Shown: positions 26,840 to 37,040, numbered from the stretch's first letter. The stretch: DNA of 64,000 bases from Site-B1 sp963827785 (GCA_963827785.1 CAWHCT010000007.1:7383-71382), one strand, 5' to 3'. A program made the numbers and translations. Notes: generated by a model not told the origin, from the sequence alone.

Positions 26840-27864
26840 TCGGGTTTTCCTTTAACACGTTCCCAGAATACGATCAAATCTTCACTGGAAGGTGGTCTGC
26901 CATTAAATGGTAAAATATTCCATCTATCCTCATCTTTATAGATCGTAAAACTGAATACTGATGAATTAGGGTCTTTTGAATTTAATAAGGGATAGCGCAG
27001 ATCGTTATATCGATATTGACCTACAGAATCCAATGGAATGATGTTGTAATACCCATTACTGAACCAGGATAAGGTTTGAATGTCCTTATTGGATGTTGGC
27101 ACTAACTCATGATTTTTAGGTAATTGCTGCCAATCAGAAAATCGATTGCTTTTATCGAACAAAGAATAAAAAGCTACATGATATTCATTCTTATTTTCGG
27201 CTATACCATACCATAAAACATTATTAAAAATGGAAGGTTGTGTCTGGAATCTGGTGTAAGAAATCTCATTCTTTTCTAAAGATTTTTTAAATACTCTATT
27301 TATATAGACCTTGTTTATCAAAGTTAAAATTATGTACAATGAACTTAATCCTATTCCAATCTTATTCCAGAGTCTTCTTCTGCTACTCGATCTTCTGAAG
27401 AACATCACAATTATCAAACAAAGCAAGAATGGCAAGGTATAAATAGGATCGACCACAGAAATATTGTTAATAGCTACTCGGTAATTTGAAAATGGTAAGA
27501 ATAATTGCGTTCCATAAGGAGTTAGGCTATCCAGCAAAGGATGCGTAAAAATTGACAAGAAGAATAACCAGATCCAATCTTTCCTTGTTGTGCTTCCTAA
27601 TCGTTTACCGGAATTATAAAGCCAATGAACAAAATAACCTAATGCAAAGGAAGCTAAAATGGCAAACACAATAGAATGCATAAATCCCCTGTGAAAAGCC
27701 ATAGAATCGATCTCATTTTGAAACAACCATCTACCTACAAAAACGTCAAGATCGGGAATAGTTCCTCCTATCGCCCCAAAGAGTAAAGCTTTATTACCAA
27801 TTTTTTTTCCTAATGCAACTTCACCACAAGCTGCTCCTAAAACTATTTGAGTTAATGAATCCAT
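26836..27864 (-). CDS. YdjM-like membrane-bound metal-dependent hydrolase
   Basis: The protein has 342 residues from the ATG at 27864 (MDSLTQIVLGAACGEVALG). The family motifs are GAIGGTIPDLDVF, HRGFMHSIVFA and THPLLDSLTPYGTQLFLPFSN, whose His and Asp residues make the metal site between membrane helices. A membrane-anchored phospholipid or related hydrolase function is presumed. The second half (about 180-342) is a soluble domain that I do not recognise. The four-base overlap with the convergent lyase (TTAA) is only a shared stop. Confidence 0.87.
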   Translation of the reverse strand: MDSLTQIVLGAACGEVALGKKIGNKALLFGAIGGTIPDLDVFVGRWLFQNEIDSMAFHRGFMHSIVFAILASFALGYFVHWLYNSGKRLGSTTRKDWIWLFFLSIFTHPLLDSLTPYGTQLFLPFSNYRVAINNISVVDPIYTLPFLLCLIIVMFFRRSSSRRRLWNKIGIGLSSLYIILTLINKVYINRVFKKSLEKNEISYTRFQTQPSIFNNVLWYGIAENKNEYHVAFYSLFDKSNRFSDWQQLPKNHELVPTSNKDIQTLSWFSNGYYNIIPLDSVGQYRYNDLRYPLLNSKDPNSSVFSFTIYKDEDRWNILPFNGRPPSSEDLIVFWERVKGKPD

Positions 27865-27900
27865 AATTGTGAAAAGCAAATGTACTCAACTTAATCAATA

Positions 27901-27930
27901 AAAAACCACTTCATTTTGAAGTGGTTTTTA
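27901..27930 (-). terminator. Rho-independent terminator downstream of katG
   Basis: AAAAACCACTTC and GAAGTGGTTTTT make a perfect 12-bp stem with a 5-base loop, followed by T-rich DNA on the minus strand. It is 23 bases past the katG stop. Confidence 0.85.
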
Positions 27931-27952
27931 AATCTAAAAAATAGGATTGGAT

Positions 27953-30118
27953 CTAGTACAGATCAAATCTGTCTGCGTTCATTACCTTAACCCAGGCATT
28001 AACGAAATCTTTCACAAACTTTTCTTTGTTATCATCCTGAGCATAAACCTCAGCGTATGATCTAAGAATTGAGTTTGAACCAAAAACTAAATCAATTTTT
28101 GTAGCGGTCCATTTGGTTTTTCCAGATTTACGATCACAAATTTCGTAAACACCCTTACCACTTGGTTTCCATTTATTTGCCATATCCGTAAGATTTACAA
28201 AGAAATCATTGGTCAAGGAACCTACTTTATCTGTAAATACGCCATGTTTTGTACCACCATAATTGGTTCCCATTACTCGCATTCCACCAATTAGAACAGT
28301 CATTTCCGGAGCCGTTAGTCCCATTAATTGGGTACGATCAAGCAACAATTCTTCAGGACTTACGATATAATCTTTTTTCAACCAGTTTCTGAAACCGTCA
28401 GCTAATGGTTCTAATGGTTCAAATGATTCTGCATCAGTCATTTTGGCTGTTGCATCTCCTCTTCCAGCTGCAAAAGGAATTGAAATATTCATTCCGGCAT
28501 TTTTTATTGCTTTTTCAACGCCTACATTACCTGCTAAAACAATAGTATCAGCAATACTAATTCCGAATTCTTTTGAAATTGGCTCTAGAACAGAAAGAAC
28601 TTTAGATAATCTCTTAGGTTCATTTCCTTCCCAATCTTTTTGAGGAGCCAAACGAATACGAGCACCATTAGCACCACCTCTAAAATCAGATCCTCTGAAT
28701 GTTCTTGCACTATCCCAGGCAGTAGAAACCATCTCTGATATACTTAGCCCTGAATTGGCAATTTCTGCCTTTACAGCATCTACTTTATAATCTTTTTTAC
28801 CTTGAGGAACCGGATCTTGCCAAATTAAATCTTCTTTAGGTGCGTCAGGTCCAAAATAGCGTTCTTTTGGTCCCATATCACGATGGGTTAATTTAAACCA
28901 AGCACGTGCGAAAGCATCAGAAAAACCATCAAAGTCTTTTCTGAATTTCAATGAGATCTCCTTGTATTTAGGATCAACTTTCATAGCCATATCAGCATCT
29001 GTCATCATAGGATTCTGACGGGTAGCCATATCCTCTACATCTACAGGCATATCTTGTTCTTTTATATTTTTTGGTTCCCACTGCCAAGCACCTGCCGGAC
29101 TTTTACGTAATTCCCACTCGTGGTCAAATAACATTTCGAAATATCCATTGTCCCATTTCGTAGGATGAGTTGTCCAGGCACCTTCCAGTCCACTGGTTAC
29201 AGTATCACGACCTTTACCGGTTCTTGTTGGATTAGACCAACCGAATCCTTGTTCTTCAACAGGAGCAGCTTCTGGTGCCGGACCTAAAATACTGGCATCT
29301 CCGTTTCCATGTGTTTTTCCTACGGTGTGTCCTCCAGCAGTCAAAGCAACTGTTTCTTCGTCATTCATAGCCATACGCTTAAAAGTTTCGCGAACTTGAG
29401 CAGCAGTTTTCATTGGGTCTGGTTTCCCGTTAACACCTTCAGGATTAACATAAATTAATCCCATTTGAACAGCAGCCAATGGGTTTTCCATAGTTGAAGG
29501 GCTGTCAACATTCTCGTATCGTTCATCACTAGGTGCTAACCATTCTTTTTCTGCTCCCCAATAAATGTCTTTTTCAGGACCCCAAATATCTTCGCGACCA
29601 AAAGCAAAACCAAAGGTTTTTAATCCCATGCTTTCGTAAGCAATATTTCCTGCCAAAATAATTAGATCGGCCCAACTAACTTTGTTACCATATTTTTTCT
29701 TGATAGGCCAAAGTAATCGTCTTGCTTTGTCCAGACTTACATTGTCAGGCCAGGAATTAAGTGGTGCAAAACGCTGGTTTCCTGTTCCACCGCCTCCTCG
29801 TCCGTCAGAGATTCTGTATGTGCCGGCAGCATGCCACGCCATACGAATCATTAATCCGCCATAGTGTCCCCAATCTGCCGGCCACCAGTCTTGGCTGTCA
29901 GTCATTAGGTCATGAAGGTCTTTTTTGAGTGCCTTAACATCTAATTTTTTTAATTCTTCTCGATAATTAAAACCTTTACCTAATGGATTGGTTTTAGAAT
30001 CATGTTGGTGTAAAATGTCGAAATTTAATGCGCTTGGCCACCAATCCATAACCGATTTCTCTTCAGCTGTATTACTTCCATGCATTACAGGACATTTTCC
30101 GTTTTTTGAACTGTTCAT
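27953..30118 (-). CDS. katG: Catalase-peroxidase
   Basis: KatG breaks down hydrogen peroxide and can act as a broad peroxidase. The 721 residues cover both peroxidase domains. The distal haem site RMAWHAAGTYR and the following GGGGTGNQRFAPLNSWPDN are intact, AAVQMGLIYVNPEG contributes the Tyr and Met of the Met-Tyr-Trp adduct, and TAGGHTVGKTHGNGD carries the proximal His. The C-terminal domain (SGLSISEMVSTAWDSARTFRGSDFRGGANGARIRLAPQ) is complete. No signal peptide is present, so it is cytosolic. A dedicated terminator follows and no regulator is adjacent. Confidence 0.97.
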   Translation of the reverse strand: MNSSKNGKCPVMHGSNTAEEKSVMDWWPSALNFDILHQHDSKTNPLGKGFNYREELKKLDVKALKKDLHDLMTDSQDWWPADWGHYGGLMIRMAWHAAGTYRISDGRGGGGTGNQRFAPLNSWPDNVSLDKARRLLWPIKKKYGNKVSWADLIILAGNIAYESMGLKTFGFAFGREDIWGPEKDIYWGAEKEWLAPSDERYENVDSPSTMENPLAAVQMGLIYVNPEGVNGKPDPMKTAAQVRETFKRMAMNDEETVALTAGGHTVGKTHGNGDASILGPAPEAAPVEEQGFGWSNPTRTGKGRDTVTSGLEGAWTTHPTKWDNGYFEMLFDHEWELRKSPAGAWQWEPKNIKEQDMPVDVEDMATRQNPMMTDADMAMKVDPKYKEISLKFRKDFDGFSDAFARAWFKLTHRDMGPKERYFGPDAPKEDLIWQDPVPQGKKDYKVDAVKAEIANSGLSISEMVSTAWDSARTFRGSDFRGGANGARIRLAPQKDWEGNEPKRLSKVLSVLEPISKEFGISIADTIVLAGNVGVEKAIKNAGMNISIPFAAGRGDATAKMTDAESFEPLEPLADGFRNWLKKDYIVSPEELLLDRTQLMGLTAPEMTVLIGGMRVMGTNYGGTKHGVFTDKVGSLTNDFFVNLTDMANKWKPSGKGVYEICDRKSGKTKWTATKIDLVFGSNSILRSYAEVYAQDDNKEKFVKDFVNAWVKVMNADRFDLY

Positions 30119-30267
30119 AGTTTTAATAATTAAGTTTTAATTTAGTCTTTTCTATAATTCTTAAAGTTAATAATAAGCTACCAAAAAAACGAATTAGTTT
30201 ATCTTTTTAAATTATAAGAAAATTGATAAAATTTATGGAAAATGAAATTATAATAATATTAACCAAT

Positions 30268-30297
30268 AAAAAACCTCTTCATTTCTGAAGAGGTTTT
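30268..30297 (-). terminator. Rho-independent terminator downstream of the fasciclin gene
   Basis: AAAACCTCTTC and GAAGAGGTTTT form an 11-bp stem with a 6-base loop and a T run on the minus strand, 31 bases past the fasciclin stop. The remaining gap up to katG is AT-rich without visible features. Confidence 0.82.
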
Positions 30298-30327
30298 ATC
30301 AATCAACCAAAAAATAGTATCACCTCA

Positions 30328-30849
30328 TTACATTGGCAATACTACTGAATCAATAACATGAATAACACCATTTGTATTATCTAGATCTGCAGCAATTACT
30401 TTTGCAGAATTTCCATTTTCATCTGTAATGTAAACTGAACCATCCATTAAGGATGCTATTAAGTTCCCTCCATTAACCGTGGGGATAGATGCTTTACCGT
30501 TATTCTTTTTTATTAAGCCAACGACATCAGATGCATTGAATTTACCTGCTATTACATGATACTTCAATATTGCTTGTAAAGTTGCAATGTTTTCAGTTTT
30601 TAATAGGGATTCAACAGTACCTTCAGGCAATTTTGCGAATGCATCATTTGTTGGTGCAAATACAGTGAATGGTCCATCACTTGTTAGAACATCAACTAGA
30701 TCAGCAGCTTTTACTGCAGCAACTAAAGTTGAGTGGGCCTCAGATCCTATAGCCGTTTCAACAATATTTTTGTCTTGAGCCATTGAATTTGTGCTAATTA
30801 CTAGTGAAAAAGCAATAACAAATACTTTTAATAATTTTTCTGTTTTCAT
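30328..30849 (-). CDS. Secreted fasciclin-domain protein
   Basis: The protein has 173 residues. MKTEKLLKVFVIAFSLVISTNSMAQ is a signal peptide. A single FAS1 domain follows with both conserved boxes: GPFTVFAPTNDAFAKLP (H1-like) and LQAILKYHVIAGKFNASDV plus NGVIHVIDSVVLPM (H2-like). FAS1 proteins mediate adhesion or matrix binding outside the cell; the exact partner is unknown. It stands alone between its own promoter and terminator. Confidence 0.95.
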   Translation of the reverse strand: MKTEKLLKVFVIAFSLVISTNSMAQDKNIVETAIGSEAHSTLVAAVKAADLVDVLTSDGPFTVFAPTNDAFAKLPEGTVESLLKTENIATLQAILKYHVIAGKFNASDVVGLIKKNNGKASIPTVNGGNLIASLMDGSVYITDENGNSAKVIAADLDNTNGVIHVIDSVVLPM

Positions 30850-30883
30850 AATTTGTTTTTTAATTGTTTATTATTTTGTTTAA

Positions 30884-30891
30884 CAAATATA
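30884..30891 (-). promoter_or_regulatory. Promoter -7 element for the fasciclin gene
   Basis: TATATTTG on the minus strand lies 35 bases before the fasciclin ATG at 30849. No -33 TTTG at the usual spacing. Confidence 0.4.
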
Positions 30892-31042
30892 TTATTTTAT
30901 TAAACACTTTAAAATTATTTATTATAACTTTAACTAAAACAGTTAATTTCTGTTAACAAGAAATTAATGTATAAATTCATTTAATCTCAATAGAATTTTT
31001 AGTAAATATTTATACTTTTACATTAAATTAAAAAATAAAATT

Positions 31043-31546
31043 ATGGCAACAATTACATTAGGAGGTAACCCGGTTAAGACTTCAGGCGATTTACCAAAAA
31101 TTGGAACACAACTTTCAGATTTTGAATTAGTTTCAACAGATCTTTCTACAAAAAAATTAGCAGATTTTAAAGGAAGTAATTTGATATTAAATATTTTTCC
31201 AAGCGTTAATACCGGTATATGCTCCGCCTCAGTCAGACAATTCAATGTTAAGGCAAGTGAATTAAAGAATACTAAGGTGCTTTGCATTTCCAGAGACCTG
31301 CCTTTTTCACAAAAAGAATTCTGTGCTGCAGAAGGTATAGAGAATGTGGTCATGCTTTCAGATTACAAAACCGGAGCCTTTGGAAAAGCATATGGTTTAA
31401 TCATGACAAATGGTGGTTTTGATGCGTTACTTTCCAGATGTGTAATAGTTGCGGATAAAACCGGGAAAATTATTTACACGGAACAAGTACCTGAAATCGC
31501 TCAGGAACCAAATTACAAAGCTGCGTTAAAAGCGCTGGACAATTAA
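31043..31546 (+). CDS. tpx: Thiol peroxidase (Tpx-type peroxiredoxin)
   Basis: The protein has 167 residues. SVNTGICSASVRQFN holds the peroxidatic Cys in the Tpx context and ISRDLPFSQKEFCAAEGIENV holds the resolving Cys, so this is an atypical two-Cys peroxiredoxin that reduces hydroperoxides with thioredoxin. The N-terminus ATITLGGNPVKTSGDLPKIG is that of the family. The gene sits four bases before dgkA on the same strand. With katG and the fasciclin gene next door, only katG shares its oxidative-defence function. Confidence 0.96.
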   Translation: MATITLGGNPVKTSGDLPKIGTQLSDFELVSTDLSTKKLADFKGSNLILNIFPSVNTGICSASVRQFNVKASELKNTKVLCISRDLPFSQKEFCAAEGIENVVMLSDYKTGAFGKAYGLIMTNGGFDALLSRCVIVADKTGKIIYTEQVPEIAQEPNYKAALKALDN

Positions 31547-31550
31547 ATAG

Positions 31551-31919
31551 ATGACTAAAAAGGATTCCTTTTTAACTAACAGGTTAAAAAGTATAAATTA
31601 TGCCTTTAAAGGTGCCTTTTTGTTGATTAAGACCGAAGCAAGTGTACAAATTCAATTTGCAATAGCTGTTTTAGTTACATGTGCAGGATTTTATTTTGAC
31701 CTCTCAACAACCGAATGGATTCTGCAAATTTTGGCCATTGGTTTAGTGATGAGCTTAGAAGGATTAAATACTGCGGTTGAAAAATTATCAGACTTTATTC
31801 ATCCTGAAGATCATAAGAAAATAGGGGCTATTAAAGATGTTGCTGCAGGAGCCGTTTTTTTCGCGGCTCTTGCAGCTATTTTGGTAGGATTGATCATTTA
31901 TTTTCCCAAGATATTTTAA
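31551..31919 (+). CDS. dgkA: Diacylglycerol kinase-family membrane protein
   Basis: The protein has 122 residues with three membrane helices. FKGAFLLIKTEASVQIQFAIAV and GLVMSLEGLNTAVEKLSDFIHPEDHKKIGAIKDVAAGAVFFAAL are the DAGK_prokar signature, including the catalytic Glu and the E..NTA..K..D motif. It phosphorylates diacylglycerol or undecaprenol at the inner membrane. The gene follows tpx by four bases and is followed by the ftsK promoter. Confidence 0.93.
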   Translation: MTKKDSFLTNRLKSINYAFKGAFLLIKTEASVQIQFAIAVLVTCAGFYFDLSTTEWILQILAIGLVMSLEGLNTAVEKLSDFIHPEDHKKIGAIKDVAAGAVFFAALAAILVGLIIYFPKIF

Positions 31920-31954
31920 AATACTATACAGCTAGGATAAACGTTAGTAATTTG

Positions 31955-31962
31955 TATTTTTG
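31955..31962 (+). promoter_or_regulatory. Promoter -7 element for ftsK
   Basis: TATTTTTG matches TAnnTTTG, 21 bases before the ATG at 31984. An alternative upstream TTG at 31960 falls inside it, which supports the ATG as the true start. Confidence 0.5.
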
Positions 31963-31983
31963 TTTCAATCTAAAAAGGGATTA

Positions 31984-34344
31984 ATGGCCAAGAAAAAACA
32001 AAAAAGCAAAACTGATAAATCTCTTAATGCCAAAAAACCAAATTTTAAACTTTCTAATCAGCAAAGATTAATTTTTGGCAGCTTTTTGATCATTTTGAGC
32101 CTTTTGCTTTTTATATCTTTTTTATCTTTCTTTTTTACCGGTGAAGCCGACCAAAGTGCTCTCAATGAGTTTGCTTCTCGAAACATTAAAGCTCAAAACT
32201 GGGCCAGTAAATTAGGTGCCTGGTTAGGTGACTTTTTTGTTCAGAGAGGATTTGGGGTATCCGCATTCATTTTTGCAGGGCTTTTATTCTTGTCTGGCAC
32301 CTATCTATTAGTTGGCACTAATAAACCAAAATTATTAAAGCATTGGTTTTGGGGAACACTGATCGCACTCTGGTTATCTGTTCTATTCGGATTTTTTGCT
32401 AAAACATATCCAATATTAGGAGGTACTATTGGTTTTGAGATAAACAGTTTCCTTCAGGACTATATTGGGAAGATAGGCATTGTGCTTTTGCTTGTTTTAG
32501 GCTTGATCACTTATCTGGCAATCCGTTTTAAGATCACAGTTGAAAATTTCAAGATCTTGTTTAAATCAGCTAAATCTGAACTAAAAAAGGACTTTAAAGG
32601 CATTGACCCCATTTTACAGGTTGATAATAATTTAAGTGCCGAGGCTGAAGACATTAAGTCTGCGTACGAAATTCCATTGGAGGATAAAGAGCCTAGCATT
32701 AAAAAACAACCCAGTCTCAAGGATAAAGTTAAAACTGAAGTTGCAAAAGATAATCTGGAAATGAAGATAGAAACCGTTGAAGAAGAATTATCAGAAACCG
32801 ATAATTTAGCTAATAAATTGGTTGAAGACTTCGGAGAATTCGACCCTACTTTAGAATTAAGCAATTATCAATTTCCTTCCTTAGATCTGTTAAAAAAATA
32901 CAATACAGAGGGCATAACCATTAATCAGGAAGAACTGGAAGAATACAAAAATAAAATAGTTGAAACCCTGAACAACTATAATATTGGTATTGCAAGTATA
33001 AAAGCCACAATAGGTCCAACAGTGACATTGTATGAGATAGTTCCTGAGGCTGGTGTGAGGATATCAAAAATAAAGAACTTGGAAGATGATATTGCCTTAT
33101 CGCTTTCAGCATTAGGAATTAGGATCATTGCTCCTATTCCCGGAAAAGGAACTATTGGTATTGAGGTCCCTAACAAAAATGCGACTGTTGTTTCCATGCA
33201 TTCTGTTATTTCATCACAAAAATTTCAAAAAGCAGACATGCAATTACCAGTTGCTTTAGGCAAAACGATAAGTAATGAAACATTTGTGGTAGACCTGGCC
33301 AAGATGCCACATTTACTGATGGCAGGAGCCACTGGTCAAGGGAAGTCGGTTGGTCTTAATGCTGTCTTAACCTCCTTGCTCTATAAAAAACATCCGGCGG
33401 AAGTTAAATTTGTTCTGGTAGATCCCAAAAAAGTAGAATTGACCTTGTTCAACAAAATTGAACGACATTATCTGGCGAAACTTCCGGATAGTGAAGAAGC
33501 GATAATAACCGATAATACTAAAGTAATAAACACTCTGAATTCGTTGTGTATTGAAATGGACAACCGATACGAAATGCTAAAGAATGCTTTGTGTAGGAAC
33601 ATTAAAGAGTACAATGAAAAATTCAAGGCACGAAAACTAAATCCTAATGATGGGCATCATTATCTGCCTTATATTATTCTGGTGGTAGATGAGTTTGCTG
33701 ACCTGATCATGACTGCAGGTAAAGAGGTTGAAACACCTATAGCAAGATTAGCACAATTAGCTCGAGCTATTGGGATTCATCTGATAATTGCCACTCAGAG
33801 ACCTTCTGTAAATGTCATTACTGGTATTATAAAAGCAAATTTCCCGGCAAGAATTGCATTTAGGGTAACATCAAAAATAGATTCAAGAACAATATTAGAT
33901 GGCTCCGGTGCCGATCAGTTAATAGGTCGAGGCGACATGTTATTTACACAGGGTAATGATATGATTCGCTTGCAATGTGCCTTTGTTGATACCCCGGAAA
34001 TAGGAAGGATCACAGAATTTATTGGTTCACAAAAAGCATATGCCAGTGCATACCTACTTCCTGAGTATGTTGGTGAAGAAAGTGGCACAAGTATTGATAT
34101 AGATGTTGATGACAGAGATGTCTTGTTTAGAGATGCAGCGGAAATAATTGTGACTGCTCAGCAAGGATCAGCATCCTTATTGCAGCGAAAGCTGAAATTA
34201 GGGTACAATCGGGCAGGAAGATTGATAGATCAACTGGAAGCGGCAGGTATTGTTGGTCCATTTGAAGGTAGTAAAGCCAGACAAGTTTTGATAACGGATT
34301 TGGCATCGTTAAATTACCTGCTTGAAAATGAGAATACGAATTAA
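31984..34344 (+). CDS. ftsK: FtsK/SpoIIIE DNA translocase
   Basis: FtsK pumps chromosome ends across the closing septum and activates dimer resolution. The 786 residues show a basic N-terminus, four membrane helices between about residues 30 and 180, an acidic linker, the RecA-like motor (Walker A GATGQGKS, Walker B ILVVDEFADLIM, then RPSVNVITGIIKANFPARIAF) and a C-terminal winged-helix gamma domain (DAAEIIVTAQQGSASLLQRKLKLGYNRAGRLIDQLE) that reads polar KOPS-type sites. It begins an apparent transcription unit with the LolA-like gene, 17 bases downstream. Confidence 0.96.
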   Translation: MAKKKQKSKTDKSLNAKKPNFKLSNQQRLIFGSFLIILSLLLFISFLSFFFTGEADQSALNEFASRNIKAQNWASKLGAWLGDFFVQRGFGVSAFIFAGLLFLSGTYLLVGTNKPKLLKHWFWGTLIALWLSVLFGFFAKTYPILGGTIGFEINSFLQDYIGKIGIVLLLVLGLITYLAIRFKITVENFKILFKSAKSELKKDFKGIDPILQVDNNLSAEAEDIKSAYEIPLEDKEPSIKKQPSLKDKVKTEVAKDNLEMKIETVEEELSETDNLANKLVEDFGEFDPTLELSNYQFPSLDLLKKYNTEGITINQEELEEYKNKIVETLNNYNIGIASIKATIGPTVTLYEIVPEAGVRISKIKNLEDDIALSLSALGIRIIAPIPGKGTIGIEVPNKNATVVSMHSVISSQKFQKADMQLPVALGKTISNETFVVDLAKMPHLLMAGATGQGKSVGLNAVLTSLLYKKHPAEVKFVLVDPKKVELTLFNKIERHYLAKLPDSEEAIITDNTKVINTLNSLCIEMDNRYEMLKNALCRNIKEYNEKFKARKLNPNDGHHYLPYIILVVDEFADLIMTAGKEVETPIARLAQLARAIGIHLIIATQRPSVNVITGIIKANFPARIAFRVTSKIDSRTILDGSGADQLIGRGDMLFTQGNDMIRLQCAFVDTPEIGRITEFIGSQKAYASAYLLPEYVGEESGTSIDIDVDDRDVLFRDAAEIIVTAQQGSASLLQRKLKLGYNRAGRLIDQLEAAGIVGPFEGSKARQVLITDLASLNYLLENENTN

Positions 34345-34361
34345 AATTTTACAAGAATAAA

Positions 34362-35003
34362 ATGAAAAAAGTTCTACTATTATTGATATTGATCGTGAGC
34401 CAAATAAGTCTCGCGCAAAATTCTGCTGAAGCAAAAAAATTACTCAATGAAGTGTCTGAAAAAGTAAAAAGCTATGACAATATTTGGATAGAGTTCAAAT
34501 ATGTTCTAGAAAACACTCAGGAGAACATAAAACAGGAAACTCGTGGTGATGTGGTTCTGGAAGGAAACAAATATCTCCTGAATATTTTAGGAACTACCAG
34601 ATTATACAATGGTAAAACCCTTTATAACATTAGCCCTGAGGATGAAGAAGTAACAATATCAAAAGAAGACTTTAATGATGAAGACACTATAACTCCAAGT
34701 AAAATGCTGTCTTTTTACGAAGATGGTTACACTTACAAAATGGATATTGTTCAAAACATAAAAGGAAGAAAAATACAATATGTTAAATTGACTCCAATAA
34801 GTTCTGATGCCGAAATAAAATATATCTTACTCGGTATTGACGCTCAGACAAAACATATTTATAATTTGATCGAAATTGGAAAGAATGGCACTAAAACTAC
34901 TCTCACTGTTAATTCTTTTAAAACAAACGAGCAATTATCCAAAACCTTATTTACCTTTGATGAAAGTAAATACAAAGATTACTACATCAACAAACTAGAT
35001 TAG
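34362..35003 (+). CDS. LolA-like outer-membrane lipoprotein carrier protein
   Basis: The protein has 213 residues with signal peptide MKKVLLLLILIVSQISLAQ, so it is periplasmic. The pattern fits the LolA/LolB fold: WIEFKYVLENTQENIKQETRGDVVLEGNKYLLNILGTTRLYNGKTLYNISPEDEEV, then TLTVNSFKTNEQLSKTLFTFDESKY. It would shuttle lipoproteins to the outer membrane, as fits the many lipoproteins in this genome. It lies between ftsK and an LPS-transport permease gene. Confidence 0.88.
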   Translation: MKKVLLLLILIVSQISLAQNSAEAKKLLNEVSEKVKSYDNIWIEFKYVLENTQENIKQETRGDVVLEGNKYLLNILGTTRLYNGKTLYNISPEDEEVTISKEDFNDEDTITPSKMLSFYEDGYTYKMDIVQNIKGRKIQYVKLTPISSDAEIKYILLGIDAQTKHIYNLIEIGKNGTKTTLTVNSFKTNEQLSKTLFTFDESKYKDYYINKLD

Positions 35004-35017
35004 TTTGGGCGTATTAG

Positions 35018-36997
35018 GTGAAGATACTAGATAGGTACATATTAACCACATACTTAAAAACATTTATTAGCGTGTTTGTTATTCTCATGCTAATTTTTGT
35101 TTTACAGGCCATTTGGCTATATATATCTGAACTGGCAGGTAAGGACTTAGATATATCAGTAGTGGCCAAATTCCTCTTGTATTTAACCCCCACATTGATT
35201 CCCTTGATCTTACCGCTCACTATACTACTGACTTCAATAATGGTATTCGGCAATTTTGCTGAGAATTATGAATTTGCGGCCATGAAATCTACCGGAATTT
35301 CATTACAGCGCGCTATGAGAAGTTTAAGTGTGTTCATTGTAATTCTTGGCGTTACAACGTTTTTCTTTTCAAATAACGTCATTCCATGGGCTCAGTACAA
35401 CTCCTATAATTTAAGAAAGAATATTGCCAAGTTAAAGCCGGCAATGGCCATTGCAGAAGGGCAATTCAACGACATAGGTAATATCAATATAAAAGTAGGT
35501 GAGAAAAGTGGTGACAGAGGGCAATATTTAAAAGATGTGGTGATCCATAAAAAGCCATCAAATGGCGTTGGGAACTACACTACAATTTTATCTAAAACCG
35601 GAGAACTTGTAAGTAGTAAAGATTCCAACATTTTACAGTTGATCCTTTTTGATGGATGGTACTATGACGATATCCAGAAAAAAGAGTATAGTGAAAGACA
35701 AAAAAAGCCTTTTGCTAAAAGTGAGTTCGAAAAATACATTTTCAATGTAGATCTGTCAGACATCAATAATATAGATCTTGATGAAAAACAGATCACCAGC
35801 AAGTATGATATGCTTGGGTTAAATGAATTGGATTACACGATTGATAGTTTGGTTACAAAAAAATCGGAAACTTATCAGGAATTTTCAACCAATATTTATA
35901 GTCGGTCTGCCATACAAAATTTAAATCAAGGCTTAACTATCGAAAAAGACACTGTTTATACCAAAGAAATTACAGATCTGTTTCAATTAAACAAAAAGAT
36001 CTCCGTGATAGATCTGGCCTTAAATTCCCTAAATTCAACTAAAGATGTCATAAAATCAAAAGAAACTCAAATAAGCAGAGAAGATAAATGGTTAAATAAA
36101 CACGTATTTGCTTTCCACGAAAAATTCATTCTGGGGCTTGCCTGCATCATTCTGTTTTTTGTTGGAGCTCCTCTTGGAGCACTGATCAAAAAAGGCGGAA
36201 TTGGTTTGCCCATGGTAATAGCGATTTTTCTGTTCCTAACATATCATTTCATAGGGTTATTTGCAAAGAACAGTGGATATAACGGTACTATTGATCCGGT
36301 ATTTGCAGCATGGCTGCCAACTATGATCATGTTGCCTTTAAGTATTTATTTGACCAGAACAGCTACACTGGATAAACCAATAGTAAGCTTTGATTTCATA
36401 GCTGACCCAATTAAAAAATTGTTTGAGATAAAAGATGAAACAGAGGACATTAAAAATGAATTACTAGCTGAGAATTCACCTGAATACAACATTTTAAAAA
36501 CTCATGACACCACAAAATTAATTGATATCATTAAAAATTATCATCAGTATGATTATCCAAGGGCATTTAGGAATTCGTCCGTTAAAATATTGGCAGGTCG
36601 AGGAATTTCGGAAGATGAATTAAGACTTGGTGGCAACTTAACCAATACTGTCTATGAGGAGGCAAACCGAGCTGTAAATTTATTCACTGAAAATTCTAAA
36701 ATCGCATTTGTTGCCTATTTTTCATATTTGGTGTTTACAGTTCTGGCTCTGGTATTCAACAATAATAAATTACCCATTTTAGCTATTACTTCTGCTGTTC
36801 TGGCAGCAATATTTGTTATTTCGTTTTTGGTGTATTTAATCAAATTCTATACTAATTTATCAAATTTCTATAAGATTCTGAATGAAAAGAATACTGTTAA
36901 TATTCTGGGAATTGCTATTATCGGAATCCCATTATACTTCCTGGTCTATTTTTATTATCAAAAGAAATTAAAAGAGGACATCAAACAAATTAATTAA
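35018..36997 (+). CDS. LptF/LptG family LPS-export permease
   Basis: The protein has 659 residues from a GTG at 35018 (VKILDRYILTTYLKTFISVF). Helices near 15-35, 55-80 and 100-120, a large periplasmic domain and further helices near 365-440 give the YjgP/YjgQ layout. MKILDRYIL..YLKTF and AAMKSTGISLQRAM are family motifs. It is longer than the roughly 360-residue E. coli proteins: about 220 extra residues end in three more hydrophobic stretches. LptF/G with LptB and LptC move lipopolysaccharide to the outer membrane. Confidence 0.9.
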   Translation: MKILDRYILTTYLKTFISVFVILMLIFVLQAIWLYISELAGKDLDISVVAKFLLYLTPTLIPLILPLTILLTSIMVFGNFAENYEFAAMKSTGISLQRAMRSLSVFIVILGVTTFFFSNNVIPWAQYNSYNLRKNIAKLKPAMAIAEGQFNDIGNINIKVGEKSGDRGQYLKDVVIHKKPSNGVGNYTTILSKTGELVSSKDSNILQLILFDGWYYDDIQKKEYSERQKKPFAKSEFEKYIFNVDLSDINNIDLDEKQITSKYDMLGLNELDYTIDSLVTKKSETYQEFSTNIYSRSAIQNLNQGLTIEKDTVYTKEITDLFQLNKKISVIDLALNSLNSTKDVIKSKETQISREDKWLNKHVFAFHEKFILGLACIILFFVGAPLGALIKKGGIGLPMVIAIFLFLTYHFIGLFAKNSGYNGTIDPVFAAWLPTMIMLPLSIYLTRTATLDKPIVSFDFIADPIKKLFEIKDETEDIKNELLAENSPEYNILKTHDTTKLIDIIKNYHQYDYPRAFRNSSVKILAGRGISEDELRLGGNLTNTVYEEANRAVNLFTENSKIAFVAYFSYLVFTVLALVFNNNKLPILAITSAVLAAIFVISFLVYLIKFYTNLSNFYKILNEKNTVNILGIAIIGIPLYFLVYFYYQKKLKEDIKQIN

Positions 36998-37040
36998 AAA
37001 CCCATAGCAAATTTTTATCTTTGCACCTAAACTTGCAAGA